A stretch of 64,000 nt of DNA from Gammaproteobacteria bacterium (GTDB lineage: Bacteria > Pseudomonadota > Gammaproteobacteria > Eutrophobiales > Eutrophobiaceae): assembly GCA_004297165.1 (NCBI GenBank), contig SCUJ01000011.1, positions 192,095 through 256,094 of the forward strand, in the 5' to 3' direction. Position 1 is the stretch's first letter, and each line of letters starts with the position of its first letter. The notes below the pieces were generated by a model. It was not told the origin of the DNA and did no database searches. It saw only the letters and a list, made by a program, of their open reading frames with translations. Of this stretch, positions 37,200 to 44,700 are shown piece by piece. Made by a program: the position numbers and the translations under genes.

Positions 37200-37868
37200 A
37201 TGAGCGCGGATAGAAACATTGAAGCTACATTTTGTTTTGCCGATATTGCCGGTTATACCGCGCTTACCGACACACACGGCGAATTAGCTGCGGCAGACCT
37301 CGTTGACGAATTTGTCGAATTGATTGGAAAATCCGTCGGATCGCGGGGGCATTTGCAATCACTTACTGGAGATTGCGCGTTCCTTATCTTCTCAGATCCC
37401 CTTGTAGCCATAGACGCACTATCGGCACTCTACCGATTGGTCGCGGATCGTCAGAATTTCCCGGTTATCCGCGCCGGCTTGCACCACGGCTCATCGCTTT
37501 ATCGTGGAAACAGTCACTTTGGATCAGCCGTGAATATTGCAGCGCGAATAGCGGCCCAAGCAATAGGCGGCCAAATACTGTGCTCAAAGCAAATTGCCGA
37601 CATGATTGTCCAGGCAGGACTCGCGGATATCGCGGTTAAACACCAAGGGGCCGTCTTGCTCAAGAACTTGCCACAGCCCATAGACCTTTATGAACTTGTC
37701 TTGTCCGGCAGTTCGCGTCAATATGCGATTGATCCCGTCTGCAAGATGCAAGTCGATACGCAACGCGCGGCCGGAGACCTCCACTTCAATGACAGGACCT
37801 ATTGGTTCTGTTCGCTGGCGTGTGTTGAGCGGTTTGCGAAACAGCCTTCTTCGTATATTCAAGTGTGA
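37200..37868 (+). CDS. Class III nucleotide cyclase fused to a YHS domain
   Basis: A 222-residue two-domain protein. Residues 1-165 form a cyclase homology domain with the two metal aspartates (FADIAGYTAL, D14; TGDCAFLIF, about D57) and the SAVNIAARIAA transition-state helix. Residues about 173-220 are a YHS metal-binding domain (DPVCKMQVD...YWFCSLACVERF). Such fusions may sense a metal or redox state and make cAMP or cGMP; this is inference. AGGG precedes the start. Confidence 0.85.
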   Translation: MSADRNIEATFCFADIAGYTALTDTHGELAAADLVDEFVELIGKSVGSRGHLQSLTGDCAFLIFSDPLVAIDALSALYRLVADRQNFPVIRAGLHHGSSLYRGNSHFGSAVNIAARIAAQAIGGQILCSKQIADMIVQAGLADIAVKHQGAVLLKNLPQPIDLYELVLSGSSRQYAIDPVCKMQVDTQRAAGDLHFNDRTYWFCSLACVERFAKQPSSYIQV

Positions 37869-38039
37869 ACGCATGTTCGATCACGATGACCAGCCCAGCG
37901 CTCGCGCGAACCCGCCGGTAAAAGTCTTCATCAGGGCTGCCGCACAAACGACGTTATGGCAGCGGCATGCTTGGCATGAATGCTCAAGAGCAGGCGCATT
38001 CGTGCTGCCGCCTGATTCATGTTATTTCGCACGCCCGGC

Positions 38040-38501
38040 ATGCAGAGACTTGAGCTGAAAATCCCGCCACTGCTCGTGTGGCTTATCTTTGCCGGCGCAA
38101 TGTATGGCATGGCCTGCGTCGCACCGGGGCTCTCGTACGCCATGCCCGCAAGATTGGCAGTGGCGTTGGCGCTGGTTGTGCTCGGCGGAGCGGTGGCTCT
38201 CGCCGGAGTTGTCTCCTTTCGCAGCAAGCGCACCACAGTCAACCCACTCACCCCTGGCGCGTCCTCATCAATTGTGTCCGGAGGTGTCTACCGCGTCTCG
38301 CGCAATCCCATGTATCTCGGCTTCTTTCTGGCGCTTGCGGGCTGGGCGCTGTACCTCTCAAATGCTGGCGCAGTTTTGTTGTTGCCGGCCTTTTTGGCGT
38401 ACCTGACTCAGTACCAAATCAAGCCCGAAGAGCGTGCGTTACTCGCAAAGTTCGGCCCCGAGTTTGCGCAGTACATGGCGCGCGTACGACGGTGGGTGTA
38501 G
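38040..38501 (+). CDS. Isoprenylcysteine carboxyl methyltransferase-like membrane protein, copy 2
   Basis: A 153-residue paralogue of the protein at 3521-3982, about 74% identical by hand count and without gaps. It keeps the SRNPMYLG and KPEERALLAKFGPEF signature of the ICMT-like family. The start at 38040 (MQRLELK) was chosen by alignment with copy 1. Differences concentrate in the membrane helices, as expected for old paralogues under selection. The 170 bp upstream contain several short inverted repeats but no gene. Confidence 0.8.
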   Translation: MQRLELKIPPLLVWLIFAGAMYGMACVAPGLSYAMPARLAVALALVVLGGAVALAGVVSFRSKRTTVNPLTPGASSSIVSGGVYRVSRNPMYLGFFLALAGWALYLSNAGAVLLLPAFLAYLTQYQIKPEERALLAKFGPEFAQYMARVRRWV

Positions 38502-38542
38502 GTGCGGTTTAATAACGACCAGAACACGAAATCTAAAACACC

Positions 38543-38944
38543 ATGGAATTTGCAATTGGAATCGCCGCTGCTGCTGCAGTTGGAATATTCGCCACCGTGA
38601 TTGGCTTTGACAAGGAACGGAGCTTCTACCCGGTCGTGTTGATTGTTATAGCCACCTTATACCTGCTATTTGCGGCGATGGCCGGTTCCATAGGTTCCCT
38701 TATCGCGGAGGCCATTCCTGCACTAGCGTTTGTGGCGTTGGCCGCGCTTGGGTTCCGGAAGACTCCATGGCTCGTGGTTGCCGGCTTGGCGCTTCATGGA
38801 GTTTTTGATTTCTTTCATGCTGCATTGATAGCGAACCCCGGAGTCCCTGTATGGTGGCCAGGTTGGTGTCTTGCCTATGATGTCGTTGCTGCTGTCTACC
38901 TGGCCGCGCTGATATTTTTTCGGAGGACTTCGCATGCGGCCTAG
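38543..38944 (+). CDS. Small polytopic membrane protein, function unknown
   Basis: A 133-residue protein with four or five hydrophobic helices. The segment ALHGVFDFFHAALIANPGVPVWWPGWCLAYDVVAAVYLA carries conserved-looking His, Asp and Trp residues, as in small uncharacterised membrane proteins of the DUF6010 type. It starts 41 bp after the methyltransferase-like gene. I cannot assign a function. Confidence 0.6.
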   Translation: MEFAIGIAAAAAVGIFATVIGFDKERSFYPVVLIVIATLYLLFAAMAGSIGSLIAEAIPALAFVALAALGFRKTPWLVVAGLALHGVFDFFHAALIANPGVPVWWPGWCLAYDVVAAVYLAALIFFRRTSHAA

Positions 38945-38996
38945 GGGTTGAAGATAAGGCGCCACCCAGCTAACCGGCAAGACCGTGATCCTGTCT

Positions 38997-39183
38997 TTAT
39001 TCCCCGGCGAGATGGGTCAGGAATACAGTCACTTCAAGCTCACCCATGGCGGTTGGATGACCGTTCATTTTGAAACAGGATAAAACGTTTAATCCGTTGA
39101 ATATGCGTTTGTTCCGTTCTATAACTGTAATGGCGGACTCGGATGGCGAAGCGCACTTGTTCCAATAATGGGGAGTTCTTCAT
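38997..39183 (-). pseudogene. intI: Second integron integrase fragment (N-terminal part)
   Basis: The minus strand encodes SPLLEQVRFAIRVRHYSYRTEQ then IQRIKRFILFQNE, the standard start of integron integrases. A frameshift follows, and another frame continues with HPTAMGELEVTVFLTHLAGE to a TAA at 38999-38997. Only about 65 of the usual 320 residues remain, with no catalytic part. It differs from the 28.5-kb remnant, so there were probably two integrases. Plus-strand genes to its right lie where its cassettes would be. Confidence 0.8.
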
Positions 39184-39344
39184 GTCTGCCTCCATGCGGC
39201 GGTTTTTATTACGAATTGCAGTGTTTTTTCTTGTTAAGCCTATGATTCGCATAAGACTGCCATTTTATCAACGCCTAAAAGCCGTAAATGAAAACAGCTT
39301 TTGGGCCGTCTACTAAGTTTTATGACACAAGAGTAAGGGATAGC

Positions 39345-39598
39345 GTGGACCTTGTACCGATAACGATTTCCTCTTTAGCGCTCGCGATTTCGGCGATTAC
39401 GGCCTACTTGACACTGTTTCACAGGGGGCCGTGAAGATGACTCGCCCCACCCTCTTCTTTTTCGGTCCTGATGGTATGAACGGCTCAATGAAGATCTTCC
39501 TTCGCACGCTGTTGTACTGTACTTCCCGCTCGGGAGAATGGCGACAGAAAATGAGAATACTCTCATTGGCGCGAGCGACGCGTCGCATGAGTACTTGA
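39345..39598 (+). pseudogene. Broken cassette-like ORF, function unknown
   Basis: From a GTG at 39345 (AAGGGA upstream) the frame encodes a membrane helix (ISSLALAISAITAYLTLFHRG) and stops. Adding one base in the run of five G restores a longer reading (AVKMTRPTLFFFGPDG ... KIFLRTLLYC) to a TGA at 39598. A single-base loss seems to have broken it, and the C-terminus is short. GCGTTAGAC at 39605-39613 resembles an attC R' box directly before the next gene, but no partner R'' box was found. The stretch 39184-39344 holds nothing I recognise. Confidence 0.45.
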
Positions 39599-39628
39599 TG
39601 CGGAGCGTTAGACAACAGGAGAAGTGAC

Positions 39629-40234
39629 TTGATCCGTAAAGGCGTGAGCTGTCTTTTATTATCGAGCTCGCTGGCTTTGGCGCAGCCGATTCATGAAATA
39701 CCTGCTGACTGGCATCTGGCCTTGGCCAGCCCTAGTCCCATCACCGTAAAACTTGATCACTTCAATGCAACTTCCGGGGCATCAAGCGTGGAGATTGCCC
39801 GAGAGGGTTCGTCCACTACGGGATTCGTAGCCCTGATGCAGGCAACGGATGCGGCAGACTACCGAGGAAGGCGCGTCAGGTTCTCCGGTGATCTCAAGAC
39901 TCAGGATGTCAAAGACTGGGGCGGCCTCTGGTTTCGAGTTTTGGATGCCCGAGGCAAGACCCTGGCCTTCGACAACATGCAAAAGGAGGAGCGACGCGTG
40001 ACGGGTGACACCGACTGGCAGCGACGCGATATCGTCATTGACGTATCGGATCGTGCTGCGAACGTGCTTTATGGCGTTACCCTCAACGGCACGGGCAAAT
40101 TCTGGGCTGACGGACTGAGACTCGAGGTAGTTGATCAATCAGTACCGATTACGGCAAAAAGCTCCACACTGAATGCCAAAGTGTGGCTACCATCTCCACT
40201 GTCTTCGCCCAGGAACCTGGATTTTGAGGAATAA
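39629..40234 (+). CDS. Exported beta-sandwich-like protein of unknown function
   Basis: A 201-residue protein with a signal peptide (SCLLLSSSLALA). The middle (DYRGRRVRFSGDLKTQDVKDWGGLWFRVLDARGKTLAFDNM and the late YGVTLNGTGKFWADGLRLEVV) has the pattern of a carbohydrate-binding-module-like jelly roll seen in stand-alone and regulator-linked proteins. The start is a TTG at 39629 with AGGAG seven bases upstream; no ATG is available before the signal peptide. It is followed after 2 bp by the DUF1801 gene. Confidence 0.6.
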   Translation: MIRKGVSCLLLSSSLALAQPIHEIPADWHLALASPSPITVKLDHFNATSGASSVEIAREGSSTTGFVALMQATDAADYRGRRVRFSGDLKTQDVKDWGGLWFRVLDARGKTLAFDNMQKEERRVTGDTDWQRRDIVIDVSDRAANVLYGVTLNGTGKFWADGLRLEVVDQSVPITAKSSTLNAKVWLPSPLSSPRNLDFEE

Positions 40235-40236
40235 CA

Positions 40237-40650
40237 ATGGCTAAACGCAAGACAAACGAAACCGACGACAGCGTGGATCAGTTTATCGACGCAATCGCGG
40301 ACGAATCGAAGCGGACAGATTGTCGCGCGATCGTGAAACTAATGACGGCAGCGACCGGGGTGGAGCCCAAGATGTGGGGCGCCAGCATCGTTGGATTCGG
40401 GAAGCATCACTATCAGTACGCAAACGGGAAGCCCGCCGAGATTTGCAAGGTCGGGTTCGCGCCTCGTTCAAAGTCATTCGCGTTCTATATTCCCAAGTAC
40501 CCGGAGCACGCGTCCCTGATAAAGAAACTGGGCAAGCACAAATACAGCGGGGGCTGTTTGCACATTACTCGCCTTGCTGATGTGCAGGTTGAGATTCTGA
40601 CGCGCATGATCGAGAGAGCTTTTCGGGCGGATGGTCGCGGCACGGACTAG
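40237..40650 (+). CDS. DUF1801 protein
   Basis: A 137-residue protein of the DUF1801/YdhG-like family: VDQFIDAIADESKRTDCRAIVKLM, the MWGASIVGFGKHHYQYANGK motif, FAPRSKSFAFYI and the closing KYSGGCLHITRLADVQ. Function of the family is unknown (an iron-chaperone frataxin-like fold has been noted for relatives). GAGG precedes the ATG at good spacing. Confidence 0.85.
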   Translation: MAKRKTNETDDSVDQFIDAIADESKRTDCRAIVKLMTAATGVEPKMWGASIVGFGKHHYQYANGKPAEICKVGFAPRSKSFAFYIPKYPEHASLIKKLGKHKYSGGCLHITRLADVQVEILTRMIERAFRADGRGTD

Positions 40651-40689
40651 CAATGCGCTGCAACTAACGAGTCAATATCACTAATCTGT

Positions 40690-40830
40690 TGCGAATCAAA
40701 TCCGCTGGGATTAAACGCTTTGTTGGCGAAGAAACCGTTAAGTGGTCGTGTCCTGGTTGCGGGACGCTGCTTTACATGCACAAGGCACAATGTCTCCAGC
40801 GTGGTCACGCATGGCGGGGGTTGCAGGTGT
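40690..40830 (+). pseudogene. DUF3795-like zinc-finger protein fragment
   Basis: The plus strand reads KSAGIKRFVGEETVKWSCPGCGTLLYMHKAQC, which fits the C-terminal zinc-binding part of DUF3795 proteins (CPxCG followed by a second Cys set). The second CxxCG is lost (CLQRGHAWR) and the N-terminal half is absent. It is best read as a decayed fragment in the cassette-like stretch. Confidence 0.4.
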
Positions 40831-40873
40831 GTCATTTAGTTGCCTTTAAACCGATAAACCACAGAAAAATGTT

Positions 40874-41485
40874 ATGAAGAAAATAGATTACAAGAAACAA
40901 CTCAAGCATCTGTATGGCCCATCCGCCAAACAGGTCGAGTCCGTTGAAGTTCCGCAAATGAATTACCTCATGATTGATGGCAAAGGCGATCCGAATACGG
41001 CGAAGTCCTTCAGCGATGCAGTCGAAGCCCTTTATCCTGTCGCCTACACGTTGAAGTTCATGGTCAAGAAGGGCGCGATGGACATCGATTACGGCGTGTT
41101 GCCGCTGGAAGGTTTGTGGTGGGCGGATGATATGTCCGCGTTCAGCACCGGGAACAAGGATGCGTGGAAATGGACGATGATGATCATGCAACCGGAGTTC
41201 ATCACGTCTGACATGGCAAACGAGGCGATAGAAGAAGTGGCGAGGAAGAAAAAACCGGTCGCTTTGCCCTTGCTGAGGTTCGAGGCGTTCAAGGAAGGGA
41301 GGTCGGCGCAAATAATGCACATCGGACCATTCACGGAGGAAGGACCGGCTATCGCGAAGGTGCATGCCTTCATCGAAGCAAGCGGCGCCCGCATGACCGG
41401 CAAGCATCACGAAATCTATCTGAGCGACATGCGCCGCACGGCGCCGGAGAAATGGAAAACCATCATCCGCCAGCCGCTGGCGTGA
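40874..41485 (+). CDS. GyrI-like small-molecule-binding protein
   Basis: A 203-residue protein of the GyrI-like/SOUL-type ligand-binding family: VEVPQMNYLMIDGKGDPN, FSDAVEALYPVAYTLKF, the WWADD segment and GRSAQIMHIGPFTEEGPAI are diagnostic. It is a stand-alone ligand-binding domain without a DNA-binding part. No strong Shine-Dalgarno is visible. Confidence 0.85.
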   Translation: MKKIDYKKQLKHLYGPSAKQVESVEVPQMNYLMIDGKGDPNTAKSFSDAVEALYPVAYTLKFMVKKGAMDIDYGVLPLEGLWWADDMSAFSTGNKDAWKWTMMIMQPEFITSDMANEAIEEVARKKKPVALPLLRFEAFKEGRSAQIMHIGPFTEEGPAIAKVHAFIEASGARMTGKHHEIYLSDMRRTAPEKWKTIIRQPLA

Positions 41486-41673
41486 TTCCGGGTAATGGTT
41501 TACGGAGGTTTGGTTCTGGAAACGCGGCAAGGGATGCCATTTCTACCGCTTGATAATGTCCTGAATCTGAGCGAATCTGTGCCCCGGCCGTGATAAATCG
41601 GGGGAGGCGCGATATGAGTTGTGCAATCTACCAGACGATTTGCCAGTCACAACCAGATTGGGAGTAAATTCCG

Positions 41674-43245
41674 ATGGCCATCCCTCCTGGCGTTTCCGAA
41701 CGCGATTTCTCCCTGGCACTGAGCGAGTTTGCCGGCGCCGTGGGCCGCGAATGGGTCTACACATCGGCGGCAGATATGGACCTCTACCGGGACGCCTACT
41801 CGCCGTACCAAGGCGAGAGCGAGGATCGCGCGCCATCCGCGGCGGTTGCGCCGGATCGGGTCGAGCAGGTTCAGCAGATCGTCCGGATCGCGAACCGCTA
41901 CCGGATCCCGCTCTGGACCATTTCGACCGGCAGGAATCTCGGCTACGGCGGCTCCTCGCCGACACTGTCCGGCAGCGTGATCCTCGATCTGAAGCGGATG
42001 AACCGCATCCTCGAGGTCAACGACAAGACCCACTACGCCGTGGTTGAACCCGGCGTCAGCTACTTCGATCTCTATCGCCATATTCAGGAGCGCGGGCTCA
42101 AGGTCTGGATCGATCCGGCCGATCCCGGCTGGGGAAGCCCGCTCGCCAATGCGCTCGAGCGCGGCGGTGGCCGCACGCCGATGCGCGATCACTGGAACGC
42201 AGTCTGCGGCCTCGAGGTCGTGCTGCCGGATGGCGAACTGCTGCGCACCGGCATGGGGGCGCTGCCAGGCGCCGAGGTCTGGCATCAGTACAAGTACGGA
42301 TTCGGACCGATCGTCGACGGGCTCTTCTCGCAGTCGAACTTTGGCATCGTCACGCGCATGGGCATCTGGCTGATGCCGTCCCCGGAGGCCTACCGGGATG
42401 GCCGGGTCATGGTCCCTAGGCACGACGACCTCGTGCCCTTCCTCGAGCACTATGCCTACCTGATGAACTCGGACATCCTGCGCGGCACAATGCTGCTCGA
42501 TAGTCCCTTGTTGAACTACCACGCCTCTCAGGGCGGCTCGTTCTTCGATATGCCCGGCGGGCCGTCGATCGCCGAACTCGACGGTCTGGCGCGTGACCGG
42601 AATCTGCCGTACTGGGGCGCCGAGTTCCGGTTCTGGGGTCCGCCGAAACTGATCGAGGCGCAGTGGGAGTATGTGAAGGAAAGATACTCGACGATCCCCG
42701 GCGCCATGTTTACCGAAGGCCGGAACTATGTCTTTCCGACCGAGATCGATTCGGCTGACGCGACGCTGCCCGTCGCCCTTGGCATTCCGACACTTGGCGT
42801 CTTTGGCCTGTTGCAGGGCGGCGGACACCTTGGATTCTCGCCGATCATCCCCATGACCGGCGAAGCGGTGTTCAAGGCCCAGCGCGTCTTCGGCCAGCTC
42901 TACGCCGAGATGAACCTGCCCGCCGGCAATCAGTTCTTTGCGTTGCCGTGGTCCTATTCGCCACGGGCGCTCGTGCTCCTGTTCGGCATTCCGCTGTCCG
43001 CTGATATCGAACAGAACCGGAACGGACGGCGCATCTTCGAACGCATGGTCGAGGCCTCGGCGGCGAACGGCTGGGGCGAGTACCGCACACATGTCGCGTT
43101 CATGGACCATGTCGCGGACACGTATTCGTTCAACGATCACGCCATGCGCCGGCTGCACGAAAGGCTGAAGGATCTGCTCGACCCGAACGGCGTGCTGTCG
43201 CCCGGCAAATCCGGCATCTGGCCAAGGCATATGCGCGAAGGATAA
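41674..43245 (+). CDS. FAD-linked oxidase, vanillyl-alcohol oxidase / 4-cresol dehydrogenase family
   Basis: A 523-residue flavoenzyme of the VAO/PCMH family. The PCMH-type FAD domain is clear: PSAAVAPDRVEQVQQIVRIANRYRIPLWTISTGRNLGYGGSSP near residues 50-95, then the MNRILEVNDKTHYAVVEPGVSYFDLY and NAVCGLEVVLPDGELLRTG segments. Relatives oxidise para-alkyl phenols and vanillyl-type alcohols; the substrate is a guess here. No cytochrome subunit gene is next to it. GGGAG precedes the ATG. Confidence 0.8.
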   Translation: MAIPPGVSERDFSLALSEFAGAVGREWVYTSAADMDLYRDAYSPYQGESEDRAPSAAVAPDRVEQVQQIVRIANRYRIPLWTISTGRNLGYGGSSPTLSGSVILDLKRMNRILEVNDKTHYAVVEPGVSYFDLYRHIQERGLKVWIDPADPGWGSPLANALERGGGRTPMRDHWNAVCGLEVVLPDGELLRTGMGALPGAEVWHQYKYGFGPIVDGLFSQSNFGIVTRMGIWLMPSPEAYRDGRVMVPRHDDLVPFLEHYAYLMNSDILRGTMLLDSPLLNYHASQGGSFFDMPGGPSIAELDGLARDRNLPYWGAEFRFWGPPKLIEAQWEYVKERYSTIPGAMFTEGRNYVFPTEIDSADATLPVALGIPTLGVFGLLQGGGHLGFSPIIPMTGEAVFKAQRVFGQLYAEMNLPAGNQFFALPWSYSPRALVLLFGIPLSADIEQNRNGRRIFERMVEASAANGWGEYRTHVAFMDHVADTYSFNDHAMRRLHERLKDLLDPNGVLSPGKSGIWPRHMREG

Positions 43246-43311
43246 AGCCGGGCCACACGAATACCGCTGCTTGTACAGTGAGCTAACCACCGTAACGCAC
43301 AGAAGGCAACC

Positions 43312-43920
43312 ATGCATATCGAGGAAATGATCGCCGCGGTTCAAAAGGCGCTGGGCATCGAGATTGACGGCAAGGCTGGCCCCGAGACATGGGGCGCGAT
43401 CTACGAACGCCTGGTGAAGAAAAAGATCGACGGCCAGAAGCCGGCCGAGGCCATCGCGGCAGTGGACAACCGCAGCGAGAAGGCCATCGCCACGCTGCTG
43501 CCAGAGGCGCAGCCGATCGCCCGCGCCCTCGTGCAGAAGGCGGCCGCCTCGGGCATCGCGATCAAGATCATCAGCGGGTTGCGGACCTACGCCGAGCAGG
43601 ATGCCCTCTACGCACAAGGCCGGACGACGCCGGGCGCCATCGTCACCCGCGCTCGGGGCGGTTATTCCAATCACAACTTCGGGATTGCCTTCGATATCGG
43701 CGTGTTCGAGGGCAACAAGTACCTGCCGGAATCGCCGAAGTACAAGGCCGTTGGCGTTTTGGGTATGGAGTTGGGCCTGGAGTGGGGCGGGAACTGGAAG
43801 ACAATCGTCGATCAGCCTCACTTTCAGTTGCGGCCGGCGTGGGCCGCCGACATCTCCGAGAAGCAAATGCTCGCCGAGCTGCGATCCCGGCTGGATAGCC
43901 AGACTCCGGTATATGCGTAA
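43312..43920 (+). CDS. M15-type peptidoglycan endopeptidase (endolysin-like)
   Basis: A 202-residue protein. A peptidoglycan-binding-like N-terminal helix set (MIAAVQKALGIEIDGKAGPETWGAIYE) precedes an M15 metallopeptidase with the zinc ligands in SNHNFGIAFDIGVF and the final DQPHFQLRP. This is the L-alanyl-D-glutamate/D-Ala-D-Ala peptidase type found in phage endolysins and CwlK. No signal peptide is present, which favours a phage-derived enzyme. AAGG precedes the ATG. Confidence 0.85.
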   Translation: MHIEEMIAAVQKALGIEIDGKAGPETWGAIYERLVKKKIDGQKPAEAIAAVDNRSEKAIATLLPEAQPIARALVQKAAASGIAIKIISGLRTYAEQDALYAQGRTTPGAIVTRARGGYSNHNFGIAFDIGVFEGNKYLPESPKYKAVGVLGMELGLEWGGNWKTIVDQPHFQLRPAWAADISEKQMLAELRSRLDSQTPVYA

Positions 43921-43983
43921 CGCGGCGGGCGATGACTAATCCACCGGCAGAAAACTCAAGAGCGAAACAAGATTGATTGCGCC

Positions 43984-44547
43984 ATGCAGACTGACCTAAT
44001 GAAACACAAGGTAATCCTGCATGTCGTAGCAAGCCTGGACGGTTTCATCGCCAGGAACGACAACAGCGTGTCGTGGCTCGACGATACCGGAGACATTTAC
44101 GAACGCGGCGTTGCTGGCAATGGCGAGGAAGAGGCCGGTGAAGACAACTACTGCTTTGTATTAGGCTCCCGCACCTACGAACACGCGCTGCAACTCGGCT
44201 GGCCCTATGGCGATACCCCCACCTTCGTGGTAACACACCGGCAATTGCAATCCGCAAGACAGAGCGTGGAATTCTATTCGGGCGATCTCAAGCGCCTGGT
44301 CGATGAGATACTCGCGCCCCGATTCCGCAACATCTGGCTCGTAGGCGGGGCCAGATTGTGTCAGGACTTTCTCTCGCTCGGCCTGGTAGATGAGATCAGA
44401 CTTTCGATCATGCCGGTTCTGTTGGGGAGCGGGCTGTCGCTGTTCGGCAATGCCGGCAGCGAAACGCGCTGGCGTCTGAAGGATGTGATCGCCTACAAGA
44501 CCGGCATCGTCGAACTGGTGTACGGGAGTTACGGACACCCTGACTGA
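43984..44547 (+). CDS. Dihydrofolate reductase/RibD C-terminal family protein
   Basis: A 187-residue protein with VILHVVASLDGFIARNDNSVSWL near the start, FVLGSRTYEHAL, and IWLVGGARLCQDFLSLGLVDEIRLSIMPVLLGSG, the signature of YyaP/RibD-C-like reductases. The physiological reaction is unknown. An ATG at 43999 (MKHKVILH) is an equally good start; neither has a ribosome site. Confidence 0.85.
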   Translation: MQTDLMKHKVILHVVASLDGFIARNDNSVSWLDDTGDIYERGVAGNGEEEAGEDNYCFVLGSRTYEHALQLGWPYGDTPTFVVTHRQLQSARQSVEFYSGDLKRLVDEILAPRFRNIWLVGGARLCQDFLSLGLVDEIRLSIMPVLLGSGLSLFGNAGSETRWRLKDVIAYKTGIVELVYGSYGHPD

Positions 44548-44597
44548 GTCAGTCAGTTCGAAATCGTTATGGCTTCCCCTTGTATGACCAGTGCATC

Positions 44598-44627
44598 TGG
44601 ACGATCCACCTTAATGGAAAGTAGGAT
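44598..44627 (+). promoter_or_regulatory. Candidate promoter of the pfaC-ole operon
   Basis: TGGACG (44598-44603), an 18-bp spacer and TAGGAT (44622-44627) approximate a sigma70 promoter 74 bp before the synthase start. The geometry echoes the promoter-leader modules, but the following sequence is not clearly related to them. This is a visual match only. Confidence 0.3.
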
Positions 44628-44700
44628 CCGGGCCGATTTCCGGGAGGCGCATCTATGCTAGACTCCGCCTCCCCGGCAGCGTTTAGACGAGCATATACCC

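Noticed and set aside
37869-38039. Inverted repeats between the cyclase and the methyltransferase-like gene considered as an attC
   Set aside because: Good hairpin arms exist (GGCATGAATGC / GCATTCGTGCTGCC), but no RYYYAAC and GTTRRRY box pair of the right spacing.
38970-39056. Possible attC (AGCTAACC...GGTTGGAT) between the small membrane protein and the integrase fragment
   Set aside because: The right side is coding sequence of the frameshifted IntI fragment (HPTAMGELEVTVFLTHLAGE), so the match to core-site boxes is coincidental.
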